DNA from: Aphrophora alni
Lineage: Eukaryota > Arthropoda > Insecta > Hemiptera > Aphrophoridae
Assembly: GCA_963513935.1 (NCBI GenBank)
Contig: OY740769.1
Location: 109,967,762-110,031,761 of the forward strand
Reading direction: 5' to 3'
DNA length: 64,000 nucleotides
Of this stretch, positions 61,038-64,000 are shown piece after piece (the first letter of the stretch is position 1; the number at the start of each line of letters is the position of its first letter). The notes beneath the pieces were generated by a model. It saw only the letters and a list, made by a program, of their open reading frames with translations, searched no databases and was not told the origin of the DNA. Both the position numbers and the translations under genes were made by a program.

Positions 61038-61929
61038 TTAATAATGAGAAGAGTAGGAAGGTGCATTGTACGCAGGAGCTGCGTACTTGACAGCTTGGGC
61101 TGGATGTTGGTTAGGTTCTCTATGTACGACAGCGTTGAAACCATGTTCGTGATCAGCTGTGTATTCTACTACCCTCTTGGTACCGTCAGGCTCCACCAGA
61201 CTGTAGCTACCGTGTACAGAGTCTCCATTACGTTCCTCTTGTTGACTTTTGACATCACCAGTGTGTCCGTCGTGAACATTGTATTCAAATTTGTACTGTG
61301 GGTTAGGATCGTATGGTTCTTCTCTGTAAGCTTGTTTTGCAGGTGCTGCGTGTCCATAGCCACCACCTCCATATTGAGGACGAGCAGTTGCCATTGCACA
61401 CAAGGCGGCGATCGCCAAAATAATCTGAAAAACACGTTTTAATACTAGTTTAATGTTTATATTTATTGAATATCTATTTATGAAATAACAAATAAAATAA
61501 TTGTAAATTTAAGAGTTGAGGTTGGTAGTATTCTTCAATTTCACTTTTTATACAAAATATAATTTAAAATTAAACTCAAGCTTATCCTATAAAATTATTT
61601 AGATGTTTTCATTGTGAGATGATTGTGAATTATCCGAATAGTTAAACTAACTATTTTAACATTAACAGTAAAAATGTATCATCTACACGTCCTGTCTATA
61701 GGACTTTTTTTTTTTTAATTAGATACATGCAAACTTTTAAAATAAAAATTAACAAATTATCAATAAAATCTTCGTAAAAAAATAACTTTTGCATAATTGT
61801 CAGAGTTGGAACAAATAAAAGAGACTATTTGTGATATATGACTATTATAAAACTAGTCCGTTTTTGAAAATTTCGAAAAACATAAACCAATTTGATTTTA
61901 CAAAAATGTTAACTTACCTTAAAAGCCAT
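61038..61929 (-). CDS. RR-2 cuticle protein (about 132 aa)
   Basis: Exon 1 (61918-61929) encodes MAFK with GTAAGT; exon 2 (61038-61424) follows GTTTTTCAG in phase 0 and ends TAA. Signal peptide [18 protein letters not shown], cut before RPQYGG. The RR-2 region is intact but the most divergent of the full-length set: [58 protein letters not shown] and [14 protein letters not shown]. It mixes features of the two subgroups: QQEERNGD from the 6112-28284 group, VEPDG and HPAQ from the 35026-53008 group. The tail is short, with a single VKYAAP unit and SYSSHY. Intron 493 bp; AATAAA at 60950-60955. Confidence 0.94.
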
Positions 61930-61985
61930 GTTGATAACACAAGTATTTTGTAAAAACTGATACCAATACTATGTCAGACAGCTTC

Positions 61986-62042
61986 TTTTATACTTTATCC
62001 AATTTAAATAATAATTATTATGCCCACTGGTGCCCTTTCACC
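61986..62042 (-). promoter_or_regulatory. Core promoter of the 61038-61929 cuticle gene
   Basis: TATAAAA at 61986-61992 and GGTGAAAGG at 62034-62042, one mismatch from the AGTGAAAGG of the other eight genes. A second GAAAGGGACA lies about 40 bp further upstream. Confidence 0.7.
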
Positions 62043-62049
62043 AGCTACG

Positions 62050-62810
62050 ATTGGCGAATGGTTAACCTATATTAGCACGATGTCCCTTTCAAACTTTTAT
62101 TTCAAGTTTATTGAATAAGACCAGTATTTATATTATGCAGTCGAATGTAAGACCTTAACAGGTATATTTAAATCAATGCCATGGCCAGGTAACACATGTT
62201 CGGTTAACTTATAAACAGGTTTTTTAAAAAATCAAAGAACAAATACTTTACCAGATACATAGCTACACAACGCTAAGGTTTCACATCATGATTACAATTT
62301 TAATATATACAATCATATACAATATATCATATACAATTTCTAATCACACAAAACCAAATGCAAACAGTATATATAGTATATCCGTCCGACTATATATATG
62401 ACGGAAATGAGCCTTTCCATCACCTATCCTTTTTATGCATTTTGAAAGAAAATATATAACCAACATAATCTATTAGTAATGATAATTGCTTTTATGTTAC
62501 ATATTTTTGTATATTTTAGTTAACAATTGAACTCACGTTCCTCTATATTTTTAATTGATAAAACACCACTTTAAAACAATAATTACTAAATAGCATTATT
62601 GTAACCAATAACCAGTTGTTACATGTCTGTGGTTATAGATCGGTGTTTCTTTAGAAATGTATATTTAAAATATGTATAGTATTATGTTATCTCTAATCAC
62701 TGTATATAATTTTACTTTTTTTCTTTCAACTTGTCACTGATATCTGTTTTGTATGTGGAATTTGTATTTGACTTATTAGTTCAAAGGGAGAAATAATAAA
62801 AATTAAGTTA
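62050..62810. other. Intergenic; nothing recognised
   Basis: AT-rich sequence with no ORF or repeat of note before the minisatellite. Confidence 0.55.
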
Positions 62811-62814
62811 ACAC

Positions 62815-64000
62815 ATTGAAGCATGAACGCCGATTCGACTACCATTTATACTTGAATAAATAAACGACCCGACTACTGTTTACACTTGGAAGCATGAACG
62901 ATCCATCTACTGTTTACACTTTGAATCATGAACTATCCTATTTCCGTTTATACTTGGAAGCATAAACGATCCAACTACTGTTTACACTTTAAAGCATGAA
63001 CGATTCGACGACCATTTATACTTGAATAAATAAACGACCCGACTACTGTTTACACTTGGAAGTATGAACGATCCATCTACTGTTTACACTTTGAAGCATG
63101 AACGATCCTATTACCGTTTATACTTTGAAGCATGAACGGTTCGACTACTGTTTATACTTGAATAAATAAATGACCCGACTACTGTTTACACTTGGAAGCA
63201 TGAACGATCCATCTACTGTTTACACTTTGAAGCATGAACGATCCTATTACCTTTTATACTTGGAAGCATGAACGATCCAACTACTGTTTACACTTTGAAG
63301 CATGAACGGTTCGACTACCATTTATACTTGAATAAATAAACGACCCGACTACTGTTTACACTTGGAAGCATGAACGATCCATCTACTGTTTACGCTTTGA
63401 AGCATGAACGATCCTATTACCGTTTATACTTTCAAGCATGAACGATTCGACTACCATTTATACTTGAATAAATAAACGATCCGACTACTGTTTACACTTG
63501 GAAGCATGAACGATCCATCTACTGTTTACACTTTGAAGCATGAACGATCCTATTACCGTTTATACTTGGAAGCATAAACGATCCAACTACTGTTTATACT
63601 TTGAAGCATGAACGATTCGACTACCATTTATACTTGAATAAATAAACGACCCGACTACTGTTTACACTTGGAAGCATGAACGATCCATCTACTGTTTACA
63701 CTTTGAAGCATGAACGATCCTCTTACCGTTTATACTTTGAAGCATGAACGGTTCGACTACTGTTTATACTTGAAAAAAATATACGACCCGACTACTGTTT
63801 ACACTTGGAAGCATGAACGATCCATCTACTGTTTATACTTTGAAGCATGAACGAGCCTATTACCGTTTATACTTTGAAGCATGAACGGTTCGACTACTGT
63901 TTATACTTGAATAAATAAACGACCCGACTACTGTTTACACTTGGAAGCATGAACGATCCATCTACTGTTTATACTTTGAAGCATGAACGATCCTATTACC
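62815..64000. repeat. 34-bp minisatellite in 5-mer and 4-mer higher-order units, open at the window end
   Basis: About 35 monomers of 34 bp, each built on CTACTGTTTACACTT(T/G)GAAGCATGAACGA. One monomer type has GAATAAATAAAC in place of GAAGCATGAAC and marks the end of each higher-order unit. Successive units contain 5, 4, 5, 4, 5, 4 and 4 monomers (170 or 136 bp); the 5-mers carry an extra GATCCAACTACTG monomer. The array continues beyond the window. Confidence 0.93.

Noticed and set aside
6157..61442. Long plus-strand ORFs opposite each full-length cuticle gene (for example 6157-6507, 35053-35445, 44833-45252, 61044-61442)
   Set aside because: They recur only because the coding strand avoids certain codons. 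Their residues are translations of the antisense of conserved RR-2 codons, and they have no promoter or poly(A) signals of their own.

Overview
The window is AT-rich nuclear DNA from an insect. The evidence is a tandem family of Rebers-Riddiford RR-2 cuticle protein genes with spliceosomal introns, TATA promoters and AATAAA signals, set among many microsatellites and miniature inverted-repeat elements. A hemipteran or another hemimetabolous insect fits the style of the proteins, but the order is not proven by anything here.

The backbone is nine RR-2 genes, all on the minus strand: 955-2501, 6112-6881, 16570-17485, 22817-23966, 28284-29201, 35026-37493, 44806-47068, 53008-54451 and 61038-61929. 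Each has the same design. A 12-nucleotide coding exon encodes Met-Ala-(Phe/Val)-Lys, a phase-0 intron of about 0.36-2.0 kb follows, and the second exon carries the rest of the signal peptide, the RR-2 chitin-binding region and a tail ending SSHY. Each has a TATA box 46-62 bp upstream of the ATG, and all nine share a (A/G)GTGAAAGG motif 32-44 bp further upstream in one orientation. The genes form two close subgroups (6112 to 28284, and 35026 to 53008), with 955 and 61038 more distant. The 955 gene has lost the C-terminal half of the chitin-binding core. The 35026 and 53008 genes encode identical mature proteins. The 16570 and 22817 genes share a near-identical tract running into the intron with an abrupt edge. 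A decayed tenth copy lies at 21988-22112.

The unusual element is at about 8.54-11.88 kb, on the plus strand and visibly less AT-rich than its surroundings. A promoter-like block has a perfect palindromic E-box, seven CCAAT boxes (most in a 49-bp tandem repeat) and an NRF-1-like site. It is followed by two ORFs of about 410 and 358 residues in the same reading frame, separated by one TAA, and then an AATAAA run. Neither ORF resembles a host gene I know. The first has a series of motifs reminiscent of rolling-circle replication initiators of the Rep_trans type. The second has a coiled coil and a C-terminal beta-rich segment that could be an OB fold. I infer an integrated replicative element or virus-derived locus; this is the best candidate here for something undescribed.

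Between the cuticle genes the DNA is mostly unique AT-rich sequence with fossils: a mariner-like transposase remnant near 12.9 kb, a short reverse-transcriptase-like fragment near 45.95 kb, at least five foldback/MITE elements (21.5, 43.2, 51.9, 52.5 and 55.5 kb), a 54-62 bp tandem repeat at 41.9 kb, and, from 62.8 kb to the window end, a 34-bp minisatellite in alternating 5-mer and 4-mer higher-order units.
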